NCBI GenBank assembly: GCA_023435025.1
Contig: JAEYSE010000071.1
Span: forward strand, 1 to 6,619
Reading direction: 5' to 3'
From: Bacillota bacterium
GTDB lineage: Bacteria > Bacillota > Clostridia > Christensenellales > CAG-138
DNA: 6,619 bases
Numbering within the stretch: the first letter of the stretch is position 1; each line of letters begins with the position of its first letter. A model generated the notes under the pieces. The model had not been told where the DNA came from. It worked only from the letters and a program-made list of their open reading frames with translations, and did no database searches. Shown here piece after piece: positions 5,023-6,619 of the stretch. The position numbers were made by a program, and so were the translations under genes.

Positions 5023-5847
5023 ATGCGTGAATCCATTACATTCCTTATTCGCGGCAAGGACCCCCGCAATGCATACCTTGCAAAGCAGCTTCAGGCGGCC
5101 GGCTACCATGTGATTTTGCAGGAACTCATGCCCGATATAGCGGCGCGGGCAACGAGCGTTCCCTGCCCCTGCGTACTTGTTCTGGAACTGCATACCCCGC
5201 TTCACGCAGTGCGCCCGGCGCTTGAGAGCCTTACCCCCGGCTCCGCGTGCTTCGCCGGGCGCATCAGCGCGGAAGATCTTTCTTATGCCACAAGCAAAGG
5301 CGTATTCTATTGCAATTTGCTGGACGACGACGCATTCTGTATCAAAAATGCCATTCCCACCGCAGAAGGCGCACTGATGATCGCGCTGCAAAATACTCCC
5401 TTTACCATACACGAAAGCCGTTTGACTGTGATCGGTTACGGGCGTGTCGGGAAGGCGGTGGCGCGTATTTTTTGCGCCTGCGGCTGCCGGGTCACAGTCG
5501 TCTCGCGTGAGCCTTCCGAGCTTGCGGAGGCCTGCGCAAACGGGCACACCTGCGTGAAACTCGCGAAGCTTTCGGGCATCCTGTCTTCTTCCGACCTTGT
5601 TGTGAATACGGTGCCCGCGCGCCTTTTGACCGCCCCGCTGCTCAGGGAATTGCGCAAGGATACCATCATCATAGAACTTGCCTCGGGCATGGATAACATC
5701 GATCTTGCCGCCGCGGACGCGCTGGGATTGACCGTGATCAAGGCGGGTTCTCTTCCGGGGAGCGTCGCTCCCGCCACCGCCGCAGAATACCTAAAGGACG
5801 CCATACTGGACCGCTTGAAAAGCAGAGGTGAATTCGGATTTGAATAA
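5023..5847 (+). CDS. dpaA: Dipicolinate synthase subunit A
   Basis: DpaA (SpoVFA) is one half of dipicolinate synthase, which oxidises a lysine-pathway dihydrodipicolinate intermediate to dipicolinic acid in the mother cell; the acid accumulates with calcium in the spore core and gives heat resistance. The protein is 274 residues, slightly shorter than the roughly 297 of B. subtilis. The family's NAIPTAEG motif is at residues 109-116. A Rossmann nucleotide-binding loop GYGRVG (138-143) is followed by KAVARIF. The second half shows N-T-V-P-A, IIELASG and LPGSVAPATA (about 244-253), typical of SpoVFA. The N-terminal domain also has a nucleotide-fold look (ITFLIRG at 5-11). GGAGGG lies 9 nt before the ATG; an earlier ATG at 5006 is out of frame. 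It overlaps dpaB, so both subunits are made together. No other lysine-pathway gene is adjacent. Confidence 0.94.
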   Translation: MRESITFLIRGKDPRNAYLAKQLQAAGYHVILQELMPDIAARATSVPCPCVLVLELHTPLHAVRPALESLTPGSACFAGRISAEDLSYATSKGVFYCNLLDDDAFCIKNAIPTAEGALMIALQNTPFTIHESRLTVIGYGRVGKAVARIFCACGCRVTVVSREPSELAEACANGHTCVKLAKLSGILSSSDLVVNTVPARLLTAPLLRELRKDTIIIELASGMDNIDLAAADALGLTVIKAGSLPGSVAPATAAEYLKDAILDRLKSRGEFGFE

Positions 5848-6418
5848 TTTACGCATCGGTTACGCTCTGACCGGCTCGTTTTGTACATTGGAAGAAGCGC
5901 TCAAGGAAATGCAGGCGTTAAAAGAAGCGGGCGCTACAATTACCCCAATTGTTTCCTTCGCGGTGGCCTCTACGGATACGCGCTTTGGCACCGCAAAATA
6001 CTTTCATGACCGCATCGTGGAGATTACGGGCATGGAACCCATCGCCACTATAGAGGATGCTGAGCCGATCGGCCCCAAAAAGCTCCTCGACGTGCTTGTG
6101 ATCTCCCCGTGCACGGGGAATACACTCGCGAAGCTTGCGAACGCGGTGACGGATACGCCCGTGACTATGGCCGCCAAAGCGCATTTGCGCAACAAGAAGC
6201 CCGTTGTGATCGCCATTTCCACAAACGACGGACTTTCCGCCAACGCAAAAAACCTTGGCCTGCTGCTCAATGCAAGGAACGTTTATTTCGCCCCCTTCGG
6301 GCAGGATAACCCCGTTCACAAAAGCAACTCGCTCATAGCGGACTACACGAAGCTACTGCCCACAATCGAGCAGGCGGTATTGGGCGAGCAATTACAGCCT
6401 ATTTTGCTCAGAGGATAG
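5840..6418 (+). CDS. dpaB: Dipicolinate synthase subunit B
   Basis: DpaB (SpoVFB) is the flavoprotein-family partner of DpaA, required for dipicolinic acid synthesis during sporulation. The N-terminal strand and phosphate-binding turn are RIGYALTGSFCT (residues 5-16). Further signatures are D-T-R-F-G in the first third, AEPIGPKKLLDVLVISPCTG in the middle with GNTLAKLANAVTD directly after it, MAAKAHLRNKKPVVIAISTN, and FAPFGQDNPVHKSNS near the end; all match SpoVFB closely. Length (192) is close to the B. subtilis protein (about 200). I chose the TTG at 5840 because GAGGTGA (5825-5831), an excellent ribosome binding site, lies 8 nt before it. A GTG at 5828 is in frame and would add four residues, but it sits inside that site and has none of its own. 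The gene overlaps the last 8 bases of dpaA. Confidence 0.94.
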   Translation: MNNLRIGYALTGSFCTLEEALKEMQALKEAGATITPIVSFAVASTDTRFGTAKYFHDRIVEITGMEPIATIEDAEPIGPKKLLDVLVISPCTGNTLAKLANAVTDTPVTMAAKAHLRNKKPVVIAISTNDGLSANAKNLGLLLNARNVYFAPFGQDNPVHKSNSLIADYTKLLPTIEQAVLGEQLQPILLRG

Positions 6419-6619
6419 CGATGTTGTGTAGAAGGACGCCATCCCCCGCGCCCCACTACAGGCGTTATAAAGGAAGGGATGTGGGGAAACGCAGTTTCCC
6501 CATAAAAAATTAACACGACGGCCCGCAGGCCTAGAGGCCTTCGGCGTCTCCCGCCGAGGACGCGGCCCTGGAAGCGCCGATACCTTAAAACCCTCATGAA
6601 GTTTATTGATACGCTAAAA
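6419..6619. other. Hairpin-rich non-coding tail, possible interspersed repeat
   Basis: No gene is supported in the last 200 bases. After the 6480-6504 hairpin there is a GC-rich stretch with AGGCCT-AG-AGGCCT (6528-6541) and TCGGC-GTCTCCC-GCCGA (6541-6557). An ATG at 6596 opens a frame to the window end, and codons before it are also open, but it has no ribosome binding site. The dense, mixed hairpins without coding signal are what intergenic repeat elements of clostridial genomes look like, which one window cannot prove. Confidence 0.35.
6480..6504 (+). terminator. Stable hairpin after dpaB, possible terminator
   Basis: TGGGGAAAC (6482-6490) pairs perfectly with GTTTCCCCA (6494-6502) over the loop GCA, and a G-U and T-A pair extend it to 11 bp. 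It lies about 60 nt after dpaB. What follows is ATAAAAAATTAA rather than a T-run, so classical intrinsic termination is doubtful; transcript 3'-end protection or a repeat element are alternatives. Confidence 0.4.

Noticed and set aside
6343..6597. 84-codon minus-strand frame over the end of dpaB and the tail
   Set aside because: Overlaps dpaB in antisense, is arginine- and proline-rich without motif, and passes through hairpins; not credible as a gene.
6596..6619. ATG-led frame MKFIDTLK at the right edge
   Set aside because: Only eight codons are visible, no ribosome binding site precedes it, and codons upstream are also open, so a start here cannot be supported.

Overview
The window looks like a chromosomal segment of a spore-forming, Gram-positive member of the Clostridia. 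Genes are moderately GC-rich and carry strong AGGAGG-type ribosome binding sites. The content points the same way: a dipicolinate synthase gene pair (spore core), a folate-type ECF transporter S component behind what looks like a tetrahydrofolate riboswitch, and a clostridial-type APC permease. I cannot name the species. No phage, IS, CRISPR, tRNA or rRNA signature was found.

Layout. (1) 1-656, minus strand: the 5' end of uvrB, preceded by a small stress-response Dabb-domain gene, probably one transcript from an extended -10 promoter near 690. (2) 884-1057, plus: a 57-residue two-helix membrane protein with its own terminator. (3) About 1130-1440: a markedly AT-rich non-coding stretch. (4) 1461-3024, plus: a transcription unit with a near-consensus promoter, a structured 125-nt leader, a 449-residue amino acid permease and a strong terminator. 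(5) 3215-4049, minus: a folT-like gene with promoter, THF-like aptamer, antiterminator/terminator pair and a second hairpin that includes the ribosome binding site. (6) 4303-4584, plus: a DUF503/YlxP-like gene. (7) 4585-5022: a spacer with a stop-free but start-less reading frame and several palindromes. (8) 5023-6418, plus: dpaA-dpaB, overlapping and translationally coupled. (9) 6419-6619: a hairpin-rich non-coding tail that could be an interspersed repeat.

The units are mostly independent housekeeping or transport genes in alternating orientations. The two functional groupings are dpaA/dpaB, which together make dipicolinate from the lysine-pathway intermediate, and the riboswitch-folT unit, in which the RNA would sense reduced folate and shut off uptake. 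The most interesting item is the folT leader, where an aptamer, an attenuator and an SD-containing hairpin with its own T-tract follow one another within about 190 nt. No clearly new multi-gene system is visible.
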